From Kappaphycus alvarezii (Eukaryota; Rhodophyta; Florideophyceae; Gigartinales; Solieriaceae): a stretch of 64,000 nt of DNA. The translations under genes and the position numbers were made by a program. The notes under the pieces were generated by a model, which made no database searches, was not told where the DNA came from, and saw only the letters and a program-made list of their open reading frames with translations. Numbering within the stretch: position 1 is the first letter of the stretch; every line of letters begins with the position of its first letter. The stretch spans positions 1,674,001-1,738,000 of the forward strand of contig NADL03000483.1 of the NCBI GenBank assembly GCA_002205965.3, given 5' to 3'. This document shows positions 22,901 through 33,100 of this stretch, piece after piece.

Positions 22901-24140
22901 CCTATTTTCCCCTTTACTGAAGCAGTTCCCCTTTCAGTAATCTCCTGCAACTCGTTCTGAACTGCATCCAGAAGGCTCGAAAGCTCTCTTTATTGTAGAT
23001 ACTGCGCCTGTGCCACAGTGGCACCTTTTTTCTGGACACGTTGATGGGAGCTTGCAAAGTATTCATGAGACTACTTTCGTGCTCAACTTCGTTGGTCTCA
23101 ACCGAGGCCTTTCTCTTTTCGAATCATCTCTCTCGAGTTCTTAATATCGCCGTCCTCAGTCCAAAAAAGTTAGCAAATTTCCCACTAGCATCTGGACCCC
23201 CTACAATGTAGATTTTCGGCATTTGGTCCAGAAATGTCATGCATCGCGGTCAACAGCAAGTCCGGAGGCACTCCTGTGTAAGAATACCCCGAATAGCATT
23301 GAATTGCTTATGAAAATTGCTTCGTTGAAATTTTTCTCAATAATCACTCAATATGCTCTGCAGTAAATTTGCCTTTCAACCAAGAAAGCAACGAAGTGGG
23401 GGGGCTACAGAATTACCTTGCGTAAACGTCCATTTCTTCGCGCTCGCCTGCAACTGCGGTAAAAATCGACGCAGGGGTCCTCACGCGGATCAATTCTTGC
23501 AGATCTGGTCAACTTATGTTTATGAAAGCTCACTTCTCCAGGGTATGCGGCGCTCGCTAAGAGTCGTGACTGGAGACTCCCGGCTCTCTTGTATTCTAGA
23601 CGTTTCCACATCACGCAATACAGAATTGCTCAGCAGCACTCCTACAGTAGTGTAGTGAGCATCATGTTTGAGCTGGACGATACAGATTCGTTAATTTCTT
23701 TGTTTTTTCGTAAAAGAAGAGTCAATACGACTCTTTTATTTCATTGAATTCGCAGGGGTGGTCGCACTACAATACTGTATTATTGCATAATTGCATACAT
23801 CTGTAAGAGTTAGAACGAGAATTTACAGACGCATTAGTTACACGATCTGGTCGTCTCTGGCGAATGCTATCGTCTCCCGCACACCTGTGCACGTGGCCGA
23901 CGTGGCCCACCCGGTTAGCACTTAGCTAGCAACATACTGTAGTCGGTTCCTGCACCGGACCCCCGATACTAATGCAGTAAAGTACAGTATTATTATACTG
24001 TACAAGGGTTAACGAGTTACTCATGTCGTTCGCAGAAGTACAATTTAAATTCGATTCCGCTGTTGAAGCTACACTGCGGGAGTTGATGGGCGGGGTTCTG
24101 GACAGCAGTACTTTTCGGGAATTGTAACTCCCTGTGGCGC
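19930..24140. other. Gene-free stretch with CAGTA repeats
   Basis: I find no recognisable gene. CAGTA/TACTG units occur at 20655-20671, 20988-21010, 21650-21740, 21985-22045, 22190-22220 and 23935-24005. The rest is ordinary non-coding DNA. Confidence 0.5.
21985..22220. repeat. Dispersed CAGTA/TACTG units
   Basis: Short runs such as CACTGTACAGTAAATTG, TTACTGTACTGCATT and CAGTACAGTACATGTACAG occur here, on both strands. Confidence 0.6.
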
Positions 24141-24149
24141 CCTTCGGCC

Positions 24150-25175
24150 CCCCTCAAGCCGACTTTTGCCATTGGGCTTCGCTCTGCGAAGCTCACTGCG
24201 GCGGCTGCGTTCCTTTCCTCCGTGTCCCTCACGCGTGCCCTTTGTTCTACCCTTCTGGCTGTGCTACCGAATACTGGTCTTCATTCATACAAATCCGCAG
24301 TTCGGGCGCACGACGATTGGAAGACACAAGTGGCACCCGAGAAGGTGGTCCATTTCACGGCTATCGACTCAGTGCAGAGGTTTGGGCAGGGGCAACTCGT
24401 CCGCCCAGTTGAGGAAAAGGCCTTTGATGCCATGCCGAAGGGAGATGAGAGGACTGTTGCATTCCGAGCCTCGTTGTCAGTGGAGGGTTGCAAGGACTGG
24501 CTGTCATGCCAACCGGCTCCGGGGTTGGGTACCTACATCCCGGACCGCAATTACAAGACGTGGTTGCAGTTCTATTGCAGGGTGCCACTTTTTCCTCCAG
24601 CTTCGAAATGCCACAAAGGGGGATGCACGACCCTCATGGATCAGTATGGTGACCACGCGCTGTGCTGTGCCTATGGATCCACACGCGGGTGGCGGCATGA
24701 CTCGCAGACATGTTTGTTTGCTTCAGATCTCTCCAAAGCTGCCCGACACCCTGTCCTCGAGCCGCCACAACCCGGCCATGCAGTTCGCCCGGACATCAAG
24801 GCGCTTGGAGAGAACGGGGGCACGGACTATTATGACGTAACCGTTATCCACCCCCTGACCCCCGCCCGCCATCCCTTCCTGGCGCGATGCCCACTCAAGC
24901 CCCTTAACCATGCTCGCCTGGGCAAGGAAACTCGCTTTGCCGAATTGATACGTTCCAAGGGTCCTGGGCATCGCTTCATTGCCGTTCCACTCTCCACGTT
25001 GGGGGGCTGGCGCCCTTCCGCTCGGGACTTCGCCAACCGGGTTGCGACTGGCATTGCCGCACGGGCAGCTGTTCCGATTGCTGATGCGCAGCGAACATTG
25101 TTCGCTCGTCACGCGGCGAGACTCGTCCAGAATAACGCCAGTTGTTTGTTGGAAGGAGTTTTGAGCGAAACTTAG
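24150..25175 (+). pseudogene. Non-LTR retroelement C-terminus: thumb, zinc knuckle and restriction-like endonuclease
   Basis: An open frame of more than 330 codons ends in TAG at 25173-25175. It starts inside the RT thumb region (IGLRSAKLTAAAAFLSSVSLTRAL) with no credible ATG, so the element is 5' truncated near 24150. Later blocks are CTTLMDQYGDHALCC (zinc knuckle), GWRHDSQ, VLEPPQPGHAVRPDIKALG and TDYYDVTVIHP, the RHD...E...RPD...DVTV series of a PD-(D/E)XK target-nicking endonuclease. The tail (FANRVATGIAARAAVPIADAQ) matches the end of such elements. Unlike its relatives here, this copy has no stop or frameshift over its preserved length. It is clearly diverged from the copy at 11.2-12.8 kb, so it is a separate family or lineage. 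Confidence 0.82.
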
Positions 25176-25364
25176 GCCACAACTTGAAATTGTGTATAAC
25201 AGTCATGGAGCTGTTTGCGGGGACAGTCCATTTCTGGCGTGCATTCGCCGATTTTGGAATTGGCCCGTAATGGAGGACAATTCTGCTATATTTTCAGAAA
25301 CTAGTACTCAACTATGTAGGCCATTTATACAGTTCATATGCTGCGATTCTATGCAGATATGCAG

Positions 25365-25408
25365 TACTGTAACGTGTTATTCGTAATTCCGACCGAAGCT
25401 GTACAGTA
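25365..25408. repeat. CAGTA/TACTG units before the third RLE relic
   Basis: GCAGTACTGTAACG and GCTGTACAGTACCG lie between the two adjacent RLE-type relics and may mark an old insertion joint. Confidence 0.5.
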
Positions 25409-25419
25409 CCGCCTCCTAA

Positions 25420-26003
25420 CCTCTGCCGTCCGCGGAACGCACAGCTCCCTCGACCAGTCCCTCCTCCCCGACCACCTCCAACTTGAGCCCCTTCTCGCCC
25501 GCCTTCACACGGTGGGACCCCCGCAAGGCGTCCAGTCAACAATCACCACTGTCATTCACGAGCAACGCCTCCGAGCATACCTTACCTCTCCCCCGCAACA
25601 TGAAACTGCAGCCCAACGCCTAGCGGGGAATCTTAGCTGCCGAACCCGCTCTGCCAACTCCCCTTTCCTCACGCTCCCGGACTCACGCATCTCCACTCGA
25701 TTCTCCCCGAGATCTGGACGTACATGGTCCTACTGCGCCTCGGCAACCCAGTTTTCAGTGGCCTCGACCGGTGCCCTCGATGTCTGCTCTCCCACGCTCG
25801 CTCCCGCCCCCCTTGACCCGCTTGGCAGACATGCGACTCACTGCCCAACTATGGAAGGATTTCTCCGAAGGCACAACCACCTACGGAACAGGCTGTCCTC
25901 CCTACCTCGGCACCCATCCACAATTCTCAACCCCACCCTCGAGTACACCTTCCCCGCGGAAAACCACCTCCCGCCCGAGAGCGTCGAAAGATGGGCATCT
26001 TAA
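25420..26003 (+). pseudogene. Non-LTR retroelement C-terminal fragment with zinc knuckle
   Basis: An open frame (to TAA 26003) has the layout of the region just before the endonuclease in RLE-type or related non-LTR elements: RLRAYLTSPPQHETAAQRL, then ARLQSC-type spacing replaced by GALDVCSPTLAPAPLDPLGRHATHC (the C...H...C knuckle is at residues about 155-180 of the frame), followed by GFLRRHNHLRNRLSSL, where RHN corresponds to RHD in the preceding relic. The endonuclease RPD block is not visible, so the fragment is truncated at the right. It is in the same orientation as the 24.2-25.2 kb relic but too diverged to be a duplicate. Confidence 0.65.
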
Positions 26004-26796
26004 TCAACAACAATGAACTCTCTCCTCGTCCCTGTGCAATAGATGTCTCAGGGATCAAAAATGAATTTAACCAATGGATACCGTTGGATGACTGCTTCAT
26101 GTTTGTGGGCCCCATCCCTTTCCCTGACACACATCGCAATATTTCCGACCAAACCACCGCCTCTTCTGGCTCTCCTCTTGATCGAGCCAAACCCTTTCCC
26201 CTTCCCTCCTAGACTGCCCTTCTCCAACCTTCATTCTGCCACGCTCGCCTGCGCCGCATTAGGCGCGGGCGCCGGGCACTCGTGTCCTCGCGCGTGTTGC
26301 GGATCGCGCACCTACGTCTGCGGGGCTCTAGTTGCATCGGCTAGGGAAATGGCCTTCTCAAGTGGCGGTTTCTCCCGCACCAGGAAGGCTCTCACCCTCG
26401 ACCAAGTACCGCAACGCTCAGTGCACCCTGCCGCACTCACCCCTGGCGATTCTCCCGCCAGCATAGGAGGGTTCTTGAGCCAAACGGTCCTGCTGGTCGT
26501 TCTAAAGGCTGTTCTTCTGGAGCACTTGTCTTTGTCGCCAACGCTCTCTATAAGTATCGCGCTGACAGCGGAAGTTTTTCAAGCGATTACACCCGTGGCT
26601 CGCCACGGTTGTGATTGTGGATTCTTTCTTCTCCCTCTTTTGCCGGGTATCGCAGTACTGGCACAACGTGCAAGACCGCACTTTGCTGCTCTTCACTTGG
26701 CCATCTGTCCGAAGTCTCAAGTCAATGCAAGTAAGCCCAAGGTCAACAATCCGTGTCTACCGAACCCCTTACGCCCGTCACCATCTGGTGATGAGC

Positions 26797-27310
26797 AGCC
26801 CCTATCTTCCCTGGAAGCCGCCCCTATCACAAATACCCCGAAGGCGTCTCTGAGCAGACGTCAACTGGGTGCGCGAGTGAGGTTATTACGAGGGCGGAGA
26901 TGGCTACCGGCCTGGCTCTTACGGGGCCGTACGGAACTATGCACCTCTGGGTGCCTTTGACGTGGATGGATTGGTCTGACTTCAACTCTGAAGACGGCGA
27001 CGGGGTCGATGACGCAGTTGACCAAGCAGAGGAGCTGGACCTTGCCGAGGCGGTGGTTCAGAAAGTAGCGATGGTGAGTGGCGGTCTGCCACACATATTA
27101 CCTCATGTCTACGACCTAATCACTATGATAACTCCGGAACTTCAGCCGAACGTATCTTTCAAATGTAAACCACCCAAACATTTCCCTTTTTGTGATCAGA
27201 ATATATATTTATTGCGAATCTTATATAGGCCTATTTTCTATTACCAGTTTCCCGGAGAAAATGTTCGAAAGTGCAAATTGGGCCATTTGAGCCCTATTTA
27301 TATACTTTAA
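26797..27310 (+). CDS. Candidate exon or ORF, unknown function
   Basis: The plus frame is open from 26797 (after a TGA) to TAA 27308-27310. Its first part has coding-like composition: VSEQTSTGCASEVITRAEM, then GTMHLWVPLTWMDWSDF and an acidic stretch (EDGDGVDDAVDQAEELDLAEA). At 27071 the sequence G|GTGAGT is a good 5' splice site, after which composition turns AT-rich, so an exon ending there is possible. I do not recognise the protein, and it has no homology evidence. It may be more transposon debris. Confidence 0.3.
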
Positions 27311-28049
27311 ACCCTTTTTTTCCAGGTGTCATGTTAATGACTCTATTGTAAATATTCTCGCCAGGTTTGGTGTTTTATGCATGGTTTGTTCCAGAACTAC
27401 GCACTTCCAAAGATAGGTGACTTGCAAGGAAGAGGAAATTTTTTTTGCGAAATTGTTCAAAATTTGTGTTGAGTTTTAGGTTTTTTTTACCGGGAATGTT
27501 TTTAATGTCCCACAAACAGCTCTCGCACTGTTACAGTGTATTCCAGAGAACCTCCGTTCTGAGGTATAGTAAGTGGTTACCCTACTTAAAAGTAAGTCTC
27601 TCTACCAAAGACTACGAAAATTTGCAATGACCAAATAAGTGCAAAACTATCAGGCTTGAACTGCACTCCCCATATGTCTCTTACGAACACCAAAATTTAC
27701 TGCTTTTAGTGCTTAATATTTTAGAAATACAACTTATCCTTAAATTGACACAGGCAAATATTAATGACGAAATCATTAAAATTTATTTGAATAACTACTC
27801 TAATTCAATCTCACGGTCACTGTTTTCGACAGCACGGAACTGTAAATCAATACACCGACGGCGCTTGGTGTGGTGCTGCTCCTGTATGCGCTGTCTTTTC
27901 TTACAAACCTCATCACCTATCGAATAAAGCGGTTTTAAACGTCTAGGGTGACTCGCATCCTCATTTCTGGGAAAATGAATCTGTATATGAACGTTGGTGA
28001 GAGCAACACAAATTTGAAAAACAGGATCATACCTATCCTCTCTCTATCT

Positions 28050-29102
28050 CCACTTGCTTTCAATTACGTTCCAAAGCAAACACATGCGACCATAAAAGTT
28101 CTTCCTTGTTACGCGATCTTTCGAAATCTTCTAGTTTCCCGTTTTTTCCTCCCTCGATAACACTCCATTCTTCGGCTTCTTCTTTGGAATAATAGTCCGT
28201 ACAGTTTCCTCAGCCCCTTGGTATCCCTTGTCCATCAACCTTTCCCATTCATCAGGGAACTTGTCACAGACCACTCAAATGTGCGGGATAGAACTATCAT
28301 TTTTACTCTTCCTCAAAGCTCCCTTATGTAAATCGAGATTACGCTGAAATATCCCTAGATCCGACACTGACCCAGGGTAGTGACGGGAGCAGTTTAGAGC
28401 TAGTCCGTTCGGCAAAACGCTAACCTCAACCTTGAAACCATACAACTTGTGCTTGCCGCTATAGTAAGCCTTCCCCTCCTGCATGTTCCCGGTCGGCCTG
28501 TTCGCTTGCTGGAAAGTAACATCTGTGACATATCTTGCGACCGGAAAATGACGGAACCGTGTACCATCTTTTATGGGCGTGTTGTACGAAGAAATCGTAG
28601 CGTTTCGTACAAGTAGCGCTTCATGCAGCGGCTTGCTTAACATGTCCATAAACTTCGGCATCATCCTGTCAAAGGAAGGGCCTTTTAACTTGAACACCGT
28701 TGCCAACATGTCCCAACTCCCTCCATGTTTCAGTACGGTTAACTTCATGAGCAATATGTACTTACCAGTGTGCTGAGACTTACGACCTGGACCTACATTG
28801 TACACCTCATTAATAACATCGGACAGGCTGTTCCAAACGGTCTGAAACTAAGCGGCATCGAAATTCTTTAAGTCATGGATCGCTTTGGACCCCCCAGATT
28901 CGTAAAACACATCAAAGATAGAGCAGGGGGAGTCTGCTTCGTTGTCGGTACTGTCTGCGTCGCCATCGTCGAACTCGTTTAGTTCGTAGTTGCGGTCATA
29001 GGACACATCAACGAGGATCTGAAGGGCATTTTTGGCTCGGGTTGGCGAAGGAAGGGGGATATAGTGGGTGGAGGTGTGATGCTGGGATGGGGTAGGGGCC
29101 AT
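28050..29102 (-). pseudogene. Harbinger/DDE_Tnp_4-like transposase, nearly intact
   Basis: From ATG 29102 the frame reads an acidic N-terminus (ELNEFDDGDADSTDNEADSP), meets a TAG at 28850-28848, and continues in the same frame through FQTVWNSLSDVINEVYNVG, MLATVFKLKGPSFDRMMPKF, then the DDE core: VARYVTDVTFQQANRPTGNM (first Asp), SGKHKLYGFKVEVSVLPNGL and HYPGSVSDLGIF (second Asp). A TGA at 28277-28275 is followed in frame by VVCDKFPDEWERLMDKGYQG, and after a frameshift near 28130 by KLEDFERSRNKEELLWSHVF. Only two nonsense codons and one frameshift break about 340 codons. It differs from the copy at 2.5-3.6 kb. I did not identify terminal repeats. Confidence 0.88.
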
Positions 29103-29702
29103 GGTGCTCTGAGGGTTGGGTATTGGGGCAAGGGACTTGATGTAATGACTTGGTCATTACCAAAACGAGCGGCTTTTTGATTTTACAATTTAATCACTGA
29201 CCTAATTCGTAGTTTTAAATCTGGCGCCCAAAATTACTTTATTCTTGTCGTCATACAGACTTGTGGCTGTCTTTCGCATTATTATGTCTCATTACTTAAA
29301 TGTTTCTTTATTTCATGAAACTGGACTTGTTTCTACAATAGTATTGGCTCTTTCGAATGTCCCCCGCTCTTTGAGAGAGTTGTCTAGTAGTCCTAGTCTG
29401 CGATTGCTCTTAGCAAGAAAATTAAGTATAGTATACCAACCCATTCAAGTAAACCCAATTTACCCAATTTAAAATGCACAACATAATGTAAAATACTGCC
29501 AGTGTGCCTTCGAGAAGCGCTTTATTTGGGAAAAGGATAGATTTAGGATACTTTTAGCGCCTCTAACGCCTCAAAAACTGTTGATTGCGCCTAGGTGCGC
29601 AGTGCCAGCGGCAATGTAGAGTGGCAAAATACATGAAAATGGCGCTTACCGCTGTACCGCAAGCCTCACAGTACCCACTCTTAACGCATAAGTTCTACTG
29701 CC

Positions 29703-30173
29703 TTGGTCTCTTTTCGGGGACTTTATCTAAATGCCACCAACCATGTGTCAGGCGGCGTAAAATGTGAAGCGAAGGGAGGATGTCGCTCGCGCTCAAGCGT
29801 CGATGCGACGGCTTACTTTGATGTTGCTGCAGGGGGAACAATGGAGTTTGTAAGAAATCACGATTGTAGCGGGGTTCTTGAAAGCACTGTAGACCTCATA
29901 AAGATCCTCAATGATCTTAAGAGAAATATAACACAAATAAGATGCTCTCCAAAGAGTAGCAGAGATGTCCGAGGCCTATGCTTGGAAAAGCAGAACAGAG
30001 AATTGTTATTAATCGAAATATTTACTGCATGCGAGGCGTTGCAGTTGGAATTTATTCATTTCGCGCAGCTACGGGAAACATTTCGGCTGTCGCTAAAAAG
30101 TAGTATCAGAATTGACTTCAAAGTGCTGCAGCAGTTCAAATTTTCGGCTCCTAAAACCTGGGTGCCCTGTTGA
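29703..30173 (+). CDS. ORF with possible FLYWCH/MULE-type zinc-binding motif
   Basis: This is a 156-codon frame. Residues about 14-56 read GGVKCEAKGGCRSRSSVDAT followed by GTMEFVRNHDCSG, a C-x5-C...H-x-C spacing like the FLYWCH or WRKY-GCM1-type finger at the N-terminus of Mutator-like transposases. The remainder is helical (STVDLIKILNDLKRNITQI) without a DDE core. The start codon is uncertain. Similarity is by motif spacing only; it could be a short relic or chance. Confidence 0.3.
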   Translation: MVSFRGLYLNATNHVSGGVKCEAKGGCRSRSSVDATAYFDVAAGGTMEFVRNHDCSGVLESTVDLIKILNDLKRNITQIRCSPKSSRDVRGLCLEKQNRELLLIEIFTACEALQLEFIHFAQLRETFRLSLKSSIRIDFKVLQQFKFSAPKTWVPC

Positions 30174-30199
30174 GCCATGAACACGCTTTGCGCCAAATA

Positions 30200-33100
30200 G
30201 GGAGACCTTGTTGAGATGGGGAGAGGTTTATTATTTGATGACAGATAATGTCCTACATCTTTTAAGGGGGAGTAATTCTTTTCTTAATTACATGTCCTCG
30301 ACATACCCCTGTACCGATGAAATCATTTCCCGTGGGGAGTGATATTGCAGTATCTACGTGAGTAGATACACAGCACAGTATTTAAGTTCGTACACCCCAG
30401 AACAAAGTAAACGGATGGAACCATCGAAGAAGTTCTTTCACCAAATATTTGAAGCTTGTGGCCGTCGGAAAGCTACACCTGCGTAAACCCTGAAGTAAAG
30501 ATGATTAAACATAAACTTGGCGTAAGTTACAGGACAAAAAGAGCAAATAAATAAAAAAAGATTTATGCATAACGTAAATATTTCGGTCATGCGGAACTCA
30601 TCTATGGGTTCTCATCTTTTCTCAGTCTTTAATCGTCACAATGATAATTAGAATAGCCAAGAAGCCGCGACTTGCAAACGTGGAAAAGCAGTTGCGACTA
30701 ATACAAGGTACGGAACCTACAAATTACCCCGGGAGAATCACAGACAGTAAACAACGTTGCATGAGTTCCTTCGTTTCGAGTTCGGCTTTCAACACGATGG
30801 CAAGTACAGCTGTGCAAAGAACGAACAAGAATAGGCCCCATGTCTGACGAATTATGTTTACTGAAGCACCTGTTGATTGTCCGAAGTTGGCATGTTTAAT
30901 GCGACAGCAAGATACCGAAAATCATCCTCAAAATGATATTAGACTAGGATTTGAGAAAAAACGACTTTAATCAACAAAAAACAGAAGTCGGTCCTCATAA
31001 AAACAGGAAGCAAATGGTGCTGTGAAAGAATAGAACGGCACGATATGAAAGAATCTTGAACATGAAAGGGGTTTTATCTCCCAAAGAAATATAGATGAAC
31101 CCTGATTAGGCGGCAAATTAGCGCTGAAAACACAAAAGATCTCAACATCTCGATATGGGAGGTCAAACTCGTACCAATATGCGGCTCTTTTGATGCTTGA
31201 AGTAGTCGATATTGCCACTAAGAAAGCATCAGGGTCATGACACAATAATGAGAGTGTGTCCAAGAACTAGCCCTTTTCCAAAATTTTAGAGTTCCTGTTG
31301 AGGTTCATGCAATTCTCAAAGAGAAGTCTCCTTTTGCAATTACATGCTCTCTAACCAGATGTCATTGTAGAGGGAAACTGAGCTGGATATTGTGACTTCG
31401 TAAACGTCCAAGATAACCAACGAAAAATATATTATTCAGTTAATTCTCGGTTATGTGCCCCAAAACGGGTCGTTTTACATGGTGCCGCACAGAAAATTTT
31501 GAACTGAAGAAGATAATTTAAATAGTACGTAAGTGAAGTTTATGTAGATGTTCTGCAGTCCTAGTTTCTACGATGCGTAATGATTCAAGGCTGTAGCACA
31601 TTACGCAACCTGTCGGCGTTACAGAAGGGACCAAACAGATGCAGAGTTTTAAGTAGCGGCAAAAAGTAGGTCAAAAACTGTTTCTTGGTTTTCTCGACTT
31701 TGATGGAAGTACAGTGAGACGTATTGCGGATAGCAGATGTTCTTGACTAAATTAAGCATATATTATAAATAAAAACCATGAAATCAATTCGGCATGGCTT
31801 TTAGAAGCCCTAACGTTTTGTACATAAGGTAAAAAATGAAAGAAATTCCTGAACATATGTGAATTAACATAATGGGGCAGTAAAAAGGGAAGTTCACTAT
31901 AAAAAATATTAAAAAGAGCAAACAGTACTTTAAATAACATAAACATTCAATTATTGCACATAGCCTTCAGTTTTCAGTTCTTAGGTTTGATAATAGCTCT
32001 TATATCACGGTTGTTTCATTTTAAACATTTTCTTTTACGTCTTAAATTTTCAACCTGATTAGATTGCATCTATTTAGGGTGCAACTTTGACTTAAAACAT
32101 CATAATCCCTGATTTTCGTTGAATTTATTAGGGCATTTATGCATAACTTTAAAATGCAAAATGAGAGATTTTATCCTCAGCAAAAGAATCAGACATAGAA
32201 TTAATACAAATCCTGAGGATTTTCTGCTTATAATTGGAGGTTAAACCAAAAGAATTTTAGAATTCTTAACATCAAAAAATGTATGCTGATTCGAAATAAT
32301 TAATTTTATTAGTCCCTAATTACTTAAACAGTATCGAAATATGTTAGTGAATGCCTAAAATTTATAAAATGAAAACGTTTTATATACAGCTTATGTGTCT
32401 TACATAGTAGTAATTAAAAAATTTCCAAACTTGCGAGTGTCGACATTAAAATAATCGAATTGAGACTTCCTATCATCATTGTTTGAAAATTATGACTCAC
32501 AGAATGCTTTCAGAGTTAGAAACAATTTGTCCATCTTATAATTTTTTAATACAGATATGTTTTCAGTACATATCTTTACCGCTTAAGTGCTTCAAATTAA
32601 AGCTTAAGCTCAAATATTTGCACGTCCGTGCTTATGGTGGACATTATTTCAAACTATTATCCATTAAAAGTTCCAGCATATTTTATAATGATATCAGGTC
32701 AAGAGAGAAAGTCTCAACTTTTGAATGAGCATTTCTCACGTACTTTCCATAAAACTGATGATATCCGTAACCGGTAATTTGTCAACATTAAGGCTGAAAA
32801 TTTACTGTCTTCAAAAGGCCTCTCTCGATTCAAAAGAGATTGGAAATGCACCTATTTTTGGTAAAAATTTATTGAATGCCCAAAGAAAGGATATTCAAAA
32901 TTTCAGAGGAATCTGAGGATGTCCCTTGTTGAGTAGGAAAGAGAATGAGATTTTGAATATGGACTCTTTGCTGCTTAATTGCTGCAAAATAGCATAAGTG
33001 CGGGAAATACCCCAATAGACAAGCTTTTTGGTCACTACTGTAGAGAGGATAAGAGAGCTTCGTAACAGATGAAAGACTTTTTCAAGTCCATGAGAGCTTG

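Noticed and set aside
26043..26960. A 305-codon plus-strand frame.
   Set aside because: It is long only because the stretch is GC-rich. Composition is leucine, proline and serine-rich without motifs, and it overlaps a better-looking frame at 26797-27310.
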